The notes below the pieces were generated by a model. It searched no databases, was not told where the DNA came from, and saw nothing but the letters and a program-made list of their open reading frames with translations. Made by a program: the position numbers and the translations under genes. A stretch of 7,168 nucleotides of DNA from Gemmatimonadales bacterium (GTDB lineage: Bacteria; Gemmatimonadota; Gemmatimonadetes; Gemmatimonadales; GWC2-71-9), in NCBI GenBank assembly GCA_013813675.1, contig JACCRH010000462.1, positions 1-7,168 of the forward strand. Direction: 5' to 3'. Positions 1 to 6,302 of this stretch are shown one piece after another. Numbering within the stretch: position 1 is the stretch's first letter; the number at the start of each line of letters is the position of its first letter.

Positions 1-300
1 CGGGCCCCTTGGTCTAGCGGTGGTAGATCGCCCCCTGAGTATACGAAGACAAGCCGATGTGCTCGCTTCACCCTTCTTCGACCTACCACTTGCGACAGAA
101 GCCTCTCAGCTTCTCGGCCATGATATAAGCAAGGGTGATGCCAGTGCTGCACATTCTGCCAAACCACTGGGGGACAAGAGTTTACCATGCTCTGCCCGGG
201 CTCCAGAAGTTGGTCAGTTCCGACCAGAAGTTTGACGGGTTTAGAGTGCATTACCTATGTCTATAAGCGCCAATCGTTTAGCCAGCTGTCAAAAAACTGT
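1..300. other. Gene-free, lower-GC flank downstream of lgt
   Basis: No reading frame here resembles a protein I know; the open frames across it have low-complexity or arbitrary translations and no convincing start context. By hand count GC is about 53% (158 of 300), and only about 38% in 241-300, in contrast to the GC-rich genes that begin right at the lgt stop codon. Visible structure: a tRNA-like stretch at 2-38, a short hairpin TGGTC/GACCA at 211-215 and 222-226, a direct repeat CCAGAAGTT at 203-211 and 224-232 flanking it, the palindrome GCCCGGGC at 194-201, a direct repeat CTGTC at 286-290 and 297-301 around an A6 run, and CCAAT/ATTGG at 270-274 and 303-307. On the minus strand, where lgt transcription would end, the A6 run reads as T6, but no stable hairpin precedes it, so I do not call a terminator. 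It may be the margin of an inserted element or decayed intergenic DNA. Confidence 0.55.
2..38 (+). pseudogene. Possible 5'-half tRNA remnant
   Basis: The stretch starts like a bacterial tRNA: acceptor-like GGCCCCT at 3-9, TG, then a D-stem GTCT pairing with AGAT around a loop containing AGCGGTGGT. It then continues with GCCCC and CTGAG where the 5' side of an anticodon stem and the loop start would lie. After that the fold fails: the bases that should pair with GCCCC are absent, and I find no TTCGA-type T-arm or matching acceptor 3' strand in the next 250 bases. It resembles the 5' half of a Glu-type tRNA. If real it is a broken copy, such as is left beside integrated elements or by a rearrangement. 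A chance match is quite possible. Confidence 0.25.
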
Positions 301-1140
301 CTATTGGGGGCTCCTGCCAGTAGCCAGATAGGCACTCGGGGGAGGATCGTCGGCCTTTCTCAATTTCAGCATGATCCAGATGCCGAAGGCCACCAGGATG
401 ACACTGGTGAGTTGTGCCAGGGTGAACGGACCGAGGAACCGGTCGTCCTTGGCCCGCAGGATCTCTATCAGGAACCGCTCGACGCCGGCGATGGCGAGAT
501 AGAGCCCGAAGATCCACCCGATCGAATGCCCACGTTTCCGAAGTGACCACAGCAGCATGAAGGCGCCCAGCATGATGATCGCCTCGTAGATCTGCGTGGG
601 ATGCACCGAAAGCACGGTGGAGGGATCGGTTCCGGGCGCGACTGGAATACCGAAGAGCTGCTCCATGCTCACGGCGGTCGAAGGCGGGAGGCCCTGGGGG
701 AACTTCACCCCCCACGGCAGATCGGTCGGCCGCCCGTAGTCGTCGTTGACCAGGAAGCAGCCGATGCGGCCGAGCGCGTAGGCGGCGGCCAAGGCGGGAG
801 CGGCGAGCTGCATGGTCCAGCGGATGGGGACTTTCAGCCGCCACCCGTTGAGAATCACCGCCGCCGCTCCCCCGATGAAGCCTCCGTACCAGACCAGGCC
901 GCCCCTGGAGAAGAGGGCCCCGGCGTCCTGGGCCACCGCGACGTACCAGAGCTTGGCGCCCACGATTCCGCCGATGACGGCCGCCGCGATCATGTCGGCG
1001 GCGTAGTCCTCCGACAGCCCCCGCCGTTTGAGCTCCAGCGCGATGAGCCAGCCCCCCATCAGGAAGGCGACCATCATCATCAGCCCGTAGCCGGTGATCT
1101 CCAGGGGGCCGAGCTGGAACACGAAAGGAAAGATCGTCAT
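301..1140 (-). CDS. lgt: Phosphatidylglycerol-prolipoprotein diacylglyceryl transferase (Lgt)
   Basis: Lgt is an inner-membrane enzyme that moves a diacylglyceryl group from phosphatidylglycerol to the lipobox cysteine of prolipoproteins, the first step of lipoprotein maturation. The 279-residue product has the family's length and hydrophobic multi-span layout (segments near 15-36, 48-70, 83-98, 112-130, 186-200, 207-225 and 240-260). Signature parts are visible: WYGGFIGG (84-91), where many homologues have WHGG; the Lgt signature core GRIGCF (124-129) followed by GRPTDLPWGVKFP (136-148); HPTQIYE (180-186); and ERFLIEILR (221-229). The signature is a variant, with GCFLVNDDYG where the best-studied enzymes read GNF.N.E..G. 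ATG directly follows the tsaD TGA with no spacer, so translation is probably coupled. It is the last gene of the run. The C-terminal tail after about 262 is polar and not conserved. Confidence 0.96.
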   Translation of the reverse strand: MTIFPFVFQLGPLEITGYGLMMMVAFLMGGWLIALELKRRGLSEDYAADMIAAAVIGGIVGAKLWYVAVAQDAGALFSRGGLVWYGGFIGGAAAVILNGWRLKVPIRWTMQLAAPALAAAYALGRIGCFLVNDDYGRPTDLPWGVKFPQGLPPSTAVSMEQLFGIPVAPGTDPSTVLSVHPTQIYEAIIMLGAFMLLWSLRKRGHSIGWIFGLYLAIAGVERFLIEILRAKDDRFLGPFTLAQLTSVILVAFGIWIMLKLRKADDPPPSAYLATGRSPQ

Positions 1141-2217
1141 TCAGGCGGTCTCGGTGACGGTGGTGAGGCCCGGGAGCGGGAGGTCGTCGCGCGGCTCCAG
1201 GTCCCAGCCGCTGCGCTCACCGCGGGTCAGTCTCCACGCGCCCGCCGCGGCGATCATCGCCGCGTTGTCGGTGTTGAGCCGGGGAGAAGCTACGCTGACC
1301 CGGGCGCGTCCCGCCAGCCGCTCGGTGAGCCGTGCCGCGAGCGTGCGGTTGCAGGCCACGCCGCCGCCGATCATCGCCGTGCGGTAGCCGAGCGCCTCCA
1401 CGGCGTGCGCGGATTTGGCCGTGAGCACGTCGATTGCCGCGTCCTGAAAGCCGCGGGCCAGGTCGCGCTGGTCCTGCTCCGAGGGAGGCTCCGCCGGATG
1501 CGAGGGATCGGCGCCACGCCGGACCGCGCGGAGCACCGCGGTCTTGAGCCCGCTGAACGAAAAAGCGTACTGATTGGGCCCCTCGCGGTCCAGCTCCTGA
1601 AGCATCGGCCTGGGGAAGACGAACCGTCCCGGCACGCCCTCCTGCGCCAGTCGCTCGATCAGCGGTCCGCCGGGGTAGCCCAGGCCCAACAGCTTCGCCA
1701 CCTTGTCGAATGCTTCGCCGGCCGCGTCGTCCAACGTCTCTCCCAGGAGCCGATACTCGCCCCACGCGGATACGTCGAGCAGCATCGTGTGTCCGCCACT
1801 CACCAGCAGGGCCACGAACGGCGGTGCCAGGTCGGGGTCTTCCAGGGACGGTGCGAAGAGATGTCCTTCGAGATGGTTCACCCCGAGCAGGGGCCGGTCG
1901 AGGCTGAAGGCGAGAGTCTTTCCGTAAGTGACGCCCACCAGCAGAGCGCCCACCAGGCCGGGCCCCGCCGTCACGGCGATGCCGTCGAGCTCCGGCAGTC
2001 CGATGCCGGCGTCGGCGAGTGCCCGGTCCACCACCGAACCGATGGCCCGGACATGGGCGCGGCTGGCCAGCTCGGGCACGACTCCGCCAAACACGCGATG
2101 AATATCCTGAGACAGGATCACGTGGCCGGCGACCGAGCCCACGCCGCCCTCGGAGCGGATCACCGCCGCTGAGGTCTCGTCGCAGGAGGTCTCGATGCCG
2201 AGGACCCACCCGGCCAC
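1141..2217 (-). CDS. tsaD: tRNA N6-adenosine threonylcarbamoyltransferase (TsaD)
   Basis: TsaD transfers threonylcarbamoyl from TC-AMP to A37 of ANN-decoding tRNAs, working in the cytoplasm with TsaB and TsaE (not in this window). The 358-residue protein is slightly longer than the usual 335-345. It has the Kae1/Qri7 ASKHA fold marks in order: GIETSCDETS (7-16), TAGPGLVGALLVGV (83-96), metal-binding NHLEGH with His115 and His119, LLVSGGHT (137-144), FSFSGLKTA (219-227), GGGVACNR (284-291) and TDNAAMIA with Asp317 as the third metal ligand. The start is GTG at 2217, one base after the stop of the upstream thioredoxin-like gene, with an AGGAG Shine-Dalgarno (plus-strand CTCCT, 2222-2226) lying inside that gene's last codons. 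This gives good support for the start and for coupling. The insertion at about 233-250 is Pro/Glu-rich and probably a surface loop. Confidence 0.97.
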   Translation of the reverse strand: MAGWVLGIETSCDETSAAVIRSEGGVGSVAGHVILSQDIHRVFGGVVPELASRAHVRAIGSVVDRALADAGIGLPELDGIAVTAGPGLVGALLVGVTYGKTLAFSLDRPLLGVNHLEGHLFAPSLEDPDLAPPFVALLVSGGHTMLLDVSAWGEYRLLGETLDDAAGEAFDKVAKLLGLGYPGGPLIERLAQEGVPGRFVFPRPMLQELDREGPNQYAFSFSGLKTAVLRAVRRGADPSHPAEPPSEQDQRDLARGFQDAAIDVLTAKSAHAVEALGYRTAMIGGGVACNRTLAARLTERLAGRARVSVASPRLNTDNAAMIAAAGAWRLTRGERSGWDLEPRDDLPLPGLTTVTETA

Positions 2218-2218
2218 G

Positions 2219-2752
2219 CTACTCCTCGGGCTGTTGCAGGAGCCGCTCGACCGCCCCGACGTTGGCTGGGGAGCTCCAGTCGTGGGCGCCGATCACGCGC
2301 TTGACCAGGATGCCGCGGCGATCGAGCAGGAAGCTCTCGGGCACGCCGGTAGTCTGGTAGAGGCGCTCGACCTCGCCGCTCCGGTCGTGGAGGATGTCGA
2401 AGGTCAGGCCCAGGTCTCGGGCAAAGGCGGTGACGTCCTCGGGGCTGCCTTCGTCGATGCTGATCGCGGCGATCTGAAAACCCCGGCCGGTGAGCGAATC
2501 GTACAGCTTCTGCATCGACGGCATCTCCTCGCGACAGGGCAGGCACCAGGTGGCCCAGACGTTCACCAGGGTCACCGATCCGCGGTAGTCCTTCAGCGAC
2601 ACCGAGTCGCGGGTTGCCAGGTCGATCGCCTGGAAGTTCGGCGCGGGGCGGTTGATCTCCACCCGGCTGTCGGGCGCGACCCAGGTGAGGGCGGCCGCGC
2701 CGAGGGTGAGTCCTCCCACCACCAGACCGATCAACGCTAGCTGTCTCGGCAT
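2219..2752 (-). CDS. Membrane-anchored TlpA/ResA-like thiol-disulfide oxidoreductase
   Basis: The product is a 177-residue thioredoxin-fold protein of the TlpA/ResA/CcmG group, which reduces disulfides outside the cytoplasmic membrane, often in cytochrome c maturation. An N-terminal hydrophobic stretch (5-25) with few charges before it looks like an uncleaved signal anchor, putting the domain in the periplasm. The AhpC/TSA-redoxin domain runs from about 34 to 172: APNFQAIDL (37-45), the active site WATWCLPC with Cys70 and Cys73, and the cis-proline loop TGVPESFLLD with Pro138. ATG at 2752 lies 7 bases after the rpe stop; no clear Shine-Dalgarno is visible. No cytochrome c biogenesis gene sits nearby, so the client is unknown, and choosing between ResA, CcmG and general TlpA is not possible from this sequence. 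The family call is firm. Confidence 0.93.
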   Translation of the reverse strand: MPRQLALIGLVVGGLTLGAAALTWVAPDSRVEINRPAPNFQAIDLATRDSVSLKDYRGSVTLVNVWATWCLPCREEMPSMQKLYDSLTGRGFQIAAISIDEGSPEDVTAFARDLGLTFDILHDRSGEVERLYQTTGVPESFLLDRRGILVKRVIGAHDWSSPANVGAVERLLQQPEE

Positions 2753-2759
2753 GGGCGGA

Positions 2760-3425
2760 TCAGGCGAGCACGGCGCAGCGCCGCTGCAACTCGCGCACCG
2801 CGTGGGCGGGGTCGGCCGTACCGAACACGGCGCTCCCGGCGACGAAGGTATCCGCTCCCGCGAGCCAGGCCTCCGCGATGGTGTCGGTGGTGATCCCGCC
2901 GTCTACCTCGAGGGCGGCGCGGGAGCCCGCCTGGTCGAGGAGCGCGCGGACCCGCCGGATCTTCTCGGTGGAGGAGGGAAGGTAGGACTGGCCGCCGTAG
3001 CCCGGATTCACCGACATCACCAGCACCAGGTCGAGCTGATCGACCACTTCCTCGGCGAACGCCACGGGGGTCGAGGGATTGAGGGCGAGGCCGGCCAGCA
3101 TCCCCTGCTCCCGCACGGCCGCGAGGTGGCGCTGCACGTGGACGGTCGCCTCGGGGTGGAAGGTGAAAACAGTGGCCCCCGCGTCGGCGTACTCGCCGAT
3201 GTAGTGCTCCGGATGCCGGACCATCAGGTGGACATCGAGCGGCCGGTCCGTGATGCGCCGGAGCGCCCTGACGACCGGCGCGCCGAACGTGAGGTTGGGC
3301 ACGAAGTGTCCGTCCATGACGTCCACGTGGATCCATTCCGCACCGCCTTCGATGGCGGTCTCCACCTGCTCCCGCAACCGTCCGAGATCGGCGCTCAGCA
3401 CGCTGGGTGCGATCCGCACGCTCAC
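2760..3425 (-). CDS. rpe: Ribulose-phosphate 3-epimerase
   Basis: Rpe interconverts D-ribulose 5-phosphate and D-xylulose 5-phosphate in the pentose phosphate pathway and, where present, the Calvin cycle; it is a cytoplasmic TIM barrel. The 221-residue product matches the family length and shows all the key elements: APSVLSAD (6-13), HVDVMDGHFVPN (33-44) with metal ligand His33 and catalytic Asp35, DVHLMV (64-69) with His66, ALNPSTP (114-120), MSVNPGYGGQ (137-146) with Tyr where Phe is common, and EVDGGI (173-178) with the second catalytic Asp175, then phosphate-binding GSAVFG (197-202). The GTG start at 3425 overlaps the upstream TGA as GTGA. A strong purine-rich GGGGAGGAGG Shine-Dalgarno (plus strand 3429-3438) lies inside the end of the PASTA gene and supports this start. 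Confidence 0.97.
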   Translation of the reverse strand: MSVRIAPSVLSADLGRLREQVETAIEGGAEWIHVDVMDGHFVPNLTFGAPVVRALRRITDRPLDVHLMVRHPEHYIGEYADAGATVFTFHPEATVHVQRHLAAVREQGMLAGLALNPSTPVAFAEEVVDQLDLVLVMSVNPGYGGQSYLPSSTEKIRRVRALLDQAGSRAALEVDGGITTDTIAEAWLAGADTFVAGSAVFGTADPAHAVRELQRRCAVLA

Positions 3426-4048
3426 TGCCCTCCTCCCCGTCCGGCGCTTACCAGCAGCTCCACCGTGGAGCCGCGCGGCCGGCCATTGCCGGGCGGCGGC
3501 CGCACCGAGAGGACCACGTCCGCCTCCTGCCCCGACGGGACCCGGTCGACCTTGCCCACCTTCATGCCCGCGGCCTGCAGGATCTCCTCCGCGAACGAGA
3601 CCGAGAGGCCGACCACGTCCGGAACATTGACCGCGGCAGGGCCGCCGCTCAGCACCAGCTGCACCGTGCTGTTGGGCGGCACGACCATATCGGGTGGCGG
3701 ATCCTGCCAGACGACCGCGCCCCGCGGAATCGCGGGATTGGCGCGCTCGCCCTCCAGCCGCACCCTGAAGCCCAGGCCGGCCAGCCGCTCGCGCGCGTCC
3801 GCTCCCGGCAGCTCCAGCACCCGGGGCACCGCGTGCTCCGAGGTGAAGACGGCCCCGGGCGACAGCCAGTACGCCGACACTGCGTAGCCCACGAGGGCGA
3901 CCAGCGCGACCAGGCCCAGATCGCGAGCGAAGCCGCGCCAGGGGTCACTCTCCGAGGCAGGCGCGTCGGCGGGGGAATCCGCCTCCGTGTCGGGCCTGAT
4001 GCGACGCCCGACTCCGAACCCGCTCCCGGTGTGCCGCCGGAGTCTCAT
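3422..4048 (-). CDS. Single-pass membrane protein with two PASTA domains
   Basis: The 208-residue product has a basic, then acidic, cytoplasmic N-terminus (1-42), one transmembrane helix (about 43-62, GLVALVALVGYAVSAYWLS region), and two PASTA repeats facing outward. The first PASTA runs about 72-136 (VPRVLELPGADARERLAGLGF then PP.S.V.L.LSGGP); the second about 138-203 (NVPDVVGLSVSFAEEILQAAG then PRGSTVELLVSAG). PASTA domains are known from Ser/Thr kinases of the PknB/Stk class and from PBP2x, where they bind muropeptides or act as spacers. No kinase or transpeptidase domain is present here, so this is a stand-alone PASTA protein, perhaps a peptidoglycan sensor or a partner of a separate enzyme; that role is inference. 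ATG at 4048 overlaps the rsmB stop as ATGA. A longer frame upstream only shadows rsmB. The Gly-rich C-terminal tail doubles as the rpe ribosome-binding site. Confidence 0.88.
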   Translation of the reverse strand: MRLRRHTGSGFGVGRRIRPDTEADSPADAPASESDPWRGFARDLGLVALVALVGYAVSAYWLSPGAVFTSEHAVPRVLELPGADARERLAGLGFRVRLEGERANPAIPRGAVVWQDPPPDMVVPPNSTVQLVLSGGPAAVNVPDVVGLSVSFAEEILQAAGMKVGKVDRVPSGQEADVVLSVRPPPGNGRPRGSTVELLVSAGRGGGQ

Positions 4049-5364
4049 GCGCGGCGGAGCCGGGCCGCGTAGGCGCCGTCCATCTCGTGTCGCTGGGGCA
4101 GGATACTCAGGTCTCCGTCCTCCGACATCAAGGCCGGTGGAAAGGTCTCGTTGGGTTCGCGGCGAAACCCGGGCCGCCGGGCGAGGAATCGCTCCACCTG
4201 CCGCTCGTTCTCTTCCGGCTCGAGCGAGCAGGTGGAATAGAGCAGCAGCCCCCCCGGCGCCACCACTTCGGAGGTCCGCTCCAACAGCTCCGCCTGCAAG
4301 CCCTGCACCCGGTCCAGCGCCTCCGCGGTCACCCTGGCGCGCGCATCCGGGTGCCGCGCGAACGTACCGGTGCCGAGACATGGCGCGTCGAGCAGCACGG
4401 CGCCGACCTGACGGAGGGGCGGGCGGTGGGCATCGGCCACCATGGCGTACTCGTGCCCACTGCCGGCCCGTCGCAGGTTGTCCGCCAGCCGGCGCACCCG
4501 CAGGCGGTTCACGTCGCCCGCCACCACCATGCGCGCCTCGCGGCCCAGCGCGATCGTCTTTCCCCCGGGCGAAGCGGCGGCGTCGTACAGCGTGGCGTCC
4601 GGGGGCAGGTCGGCATACCAGGTCAGCAGCGCCGGTGCTGGGTCCTGCACCATGAACGCGCCCTCGGCGAATCCGGGAAGCTCCTCGGGCCGCCGGCGGT
4701 CGGTCATGAGACCGGCGCCGAACGGGGCCGGCTCGGTAGCGATCCCCGCCGCCTGCCAGCGCCGCTCGAGATCGGCCAGTCCCTCACGGGCCGGCTGCAG
4801 CACGAGGCGGGGCTTTCGGTCGTTCCACTCGAGCAGCTTCCGAGTCTCCTCGGGACCGAACCGCTCGAGCCAGCGCTCGACCAGCCAGAGCGGATGCGAG
4901 TGGCTCTCCGCCAATGCGGCGGCGTCCGGCGCCACCGCCCTGGGCGCCGGTTCGGGCAGCGCGCCGAGCCGGCGCAGCACCGCGTTCACGAACCCACCGG
5001 CGCGCGGGCCGCCCTCTTCGCGAGCCAGGGAGACGCTGGTGTCTACCGCGGCGTGCGGCGGCACCCGATCGAGCTCCAGGAGCTGGTAGGCGCCGAGCCG
5101 AAGCACGTCCTGGAGCCGCTCGGGCACCTGTCCCCAGTCACGCGTCACCAGGGGAGCGAGCCGCGAGTCGAGCGCACCCTGGCGGCGAAAGACGCCGGCG
5201 GCCATCTCGTGCGCCAGCCGGCGGTCAGGCTCATCGAGGCTCCGTAGCGCGCCGTCGAGGGCCGCGTCCAGAGGCCGACCCGCCCGCACCTGGGCCAGCA
5301 CGTGCAGCGCGGCGCGTCGTGGGGCCAGGCCTCTCGACAGTGTGATCGCACTCTTTGCGGACAT
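4045..5364 (-). CDS. rsmB: 16S rRNA (cytosine(967)-C(5))-methyltransferase RsmB
   Basis: RsmB (Sun/Fmu) uses SAM to methylate C967 of 16S rRNA. The 439-residue product has an N-terminal NusB-like RNA-binding domain (about 14-138, with RRAALHVLAQV and a FVNAVLRRL helix at 125-133) and a C-terminal NOP2/Sun methyltransferase domain. SAM-binding motif I is DAAASPGGKT (261-270) in place of the usual D.CAAPGGKT. Motif IV is LLDAPCLGTG (324-333) with Cys329, and motif VI is YSTCSLEPEENE (376-387) with Cys379, the expected nucleophile; both cysteines are kept. Leu330 stands where Ser is typical (PCSGTG). Start choice: ATG at 5364 has AAAGG (plus 5370-5374) five bases upstream; a GTG one codon earlier is possible but poorly spaced. 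It opens the six-gene cluster and is followed by the PASTA gene with an ATGA overlap. Confidence 0.95.
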   Translation of the reverse strand: MSAKSAITLSRGLAPRRAALHVLAQVRAGRPLDAALDGALRSLDEPDRRLAHEMAAGVFRRQGALDSRLAPLVTRDWGQVPERLQDVLRLGAYQLLELDRVPPHAAVDTSVSLAREEGGPRAGGFVNAVLRRLGALPEPAPRAVAPDAAALAESHSHPLWLVERWLERFGPEETRKLLEWNDRKPRLVLQPAREGLADLERRWQAAGIATEPAPFGAGLMTDRRRPEELPGFAEGAFMVQDPAPALLTWYADLPPDATLYDAAASPGGKTIALGREARMVVAGDVNRLRVRRLADNLRRAGSGHEYAMVADAHRPPLRQVGAVLLDAPCLGTGTFARHPDARARVTAEALDRVQGLQAELLERTSEVVAPGGLLLYSTCSLEPEENERQVERFLARRPGFRREPNETFPPALMSEDGDLSILPQRHEMDGAYAARLRRA

Positions 5365-5449
5365 CACGGCCTTTCACTGCAGAGCGGTGGCACAGGGACG
5401 TGGACGGGGCTCAGTCCTAAACAACACCACCAGAGCTCGCCCAGCCCAC
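5365..5449 (-). other. Spacer between thiG and rsmB
   Basis: This 85-base spacer is the only break apart from the thiS-thiG gap, and could carry the promoter of the rsmB-lgt run. On the minus strand there is a TTGTTT that could serve as a -35 box, but no convincing -10 partner at the right distance, and no T-tailed hairpin that would end the thi operon. The AAAGG ribosome-binding site of rsmB (5370-5374) lies at its end. I see nothing else in it. Confidence 0.4.
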
Positions 5450-6253
5450 CTATGCCAGCATTCCACGATCAGGCGAAGACGGCACCGCGATCTCCCGCCG
5501 CGGCATCCGTCCGGCGAGATAGGCGGCCCGGCCCGCATCGACCGCGTGCCGCATGGCCCACGCCATCGTGACCGGATCCCGGGCCTCGGCGAGAGCGGTG
5601 TTCATCAGGATGCCGTCCACGCCCTGCTCCATCGTGAGGCACGCGTCCGACGCGGTGCCCACCCCGGCGTCGACGATCACGGGGACCTCGAGCCGCCGCT
5701 TGATCGCTCGGATGCCATAGGGGTTGAGGAGGCCCAGTCCGCTGCCGATCGGGGAGGCGAGCGGCATCACCGCGGCACACCCCGCTTCCTGGAGCCGGAG
5801 GGCGGTGACCAGGTCGTCGTTGGTGTAGGCCAGGACGCTGAAGCCGTCTTTCACCAGCGCCCGGGCCGCGCTGAGCAGGCCCGCGGTGTCGGGCAGGAGC
5901 GTCTCCCGGTCGCCGATCACCTCGAGCTTCACGAACTCGTTGAAGCCCGCCTCACGCGCCAGTCGCGCGTAGCGGATCGCCTCGTCCGCGGTGTAGCAAC
6001 CCGCGGTGTTGGCCAGGAGGAAGTGGCGCTCCGGGCTGAGGTGGTGGAGGACACCCTCCTCCTTGGTCCGATCCAGGTCCACCCGGCGCACGGCCACAGT
6101 GACGATCTCGGCACCGGAGGCCTCGATCGCCTGCACCATCTCCTGGTTCGTCCGGTATTTCCCGGTCCCGGCCATGAGGCGGGAGCGGAAATGCCGTCCG
6201 CCAATGGTCAGTGGGGTATCGACCAGCTCGGTGGGTTCCAGTGTGGTGCTCAT
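5450..6253 (-). CDS. thiG: Thiazole synthase ThiG
   Basis: ThiG condenses 1-deoxy-D-xylulose 5-phosphate, the glycine imine (dehydroglycine) and sulfur from ThiS thiocarboxylate to make the thiazole phosphate of thiamin. The 267-residue product is a TIM barrel, close to family length. It shows RSRLMAGTGKY (23-33), TVAVRRVD (52-59), TAGCYTADEA (83-92), KLEVIGD (109-115) with Lys109 as the Schiff-base lysine and Glu111, PLASPIGSGLGLLNP (164-178), VIVDAGVG (192-199) with Asp195, and GVDGILMNTA (211-220). Lys, Glu and Asp keep the spacing of the Bacillus subtilis catalytic trio (96, 98, 182; constant offset of 13). I chose ATG 6253 because family N-termini begin just before LTIGG; the frame is open further upstream, but there it translates the hairpin repeat. 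No Shine-Dalgarno precedes this ATG. An ATG 11 codons upstream (6286) is the alternative. Confidence 0.96.
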   Translation of the reverse strand: MSTTLEPTELVDTPLTIGGRHFRSRLMAGTGKYRTNQEMVQAIEASGAEIVTVAVRRVDLDRTKEEGVLHHLSPERHFLLANTAGCYTADEAIRYARLAREAGFNEFVKLEVIGDRETLLPDTAGLLSAARALVKDGFSVLAYTNDDLVTALRLQEAGCAAVMPLASPIGSGLGLLNPYGIRAIKRRLEVPVIVDAGVGTASDACLTMEQGVDGILMNTALAEARDPVTMAWAMRHAVDAGRAAYLAGRMPRREIAVPSSPDRGMLA

Positions 6254-6260
6254 GGAGGCA

Positions 6261-6266
6261 AAGATA
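6261..6266 (-). promoter_or_regulatory. Possible -10 box for a leaderless thiG transcript
   Basis: Reading the minus strand, TATCTT lies seven bases before the A of the thiG ATG, with TGCCTCC between. This is the distance at which a sigma70-type -10 box would start transcription at the ATG itself, and thiG has no Shine-Dalgarno. The -35 side is poor: the best TTTACC-like hexamer is about 20 bases upstream, which is too far. This is a weak suggestion from position only. Confidence 0.2.
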
Positions 6267-6302
6267 AGCGGTCCCAGCCGCGTCATGGTAAAGGATGGCT
6301 GG

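Noticed and set aside
286..301. T6 run (minus strand) just after lgt as a terminator
   Set aside because: No stable GC stem directly precedes it in the transcript; the nearby CTGTC copies are direct, not inverted.
20..546. Two plus-strand open frames in the left flank
   Set aside because: No recognisable domain, no Shine-Dalgarno, arbitrary composition, and the second runs antisense into lgt.
601..2172. A 523-codon plus-strand open frame opposite lgt and tsaD
   Set aside because: It is antisense to two clearly conserved genes, and its His/Arg/Gly-rich translation is typical of a GC-rich shadow frame.
4049..4381. In-frame 5' extension of the PASTA gene to 319 residues
   Set aside because: It lies wholly inside rsmB on the same strand, has Arg/Gly/Ala-rich shadow composition, and the ATGA overlap at 4048 gives a natural start.
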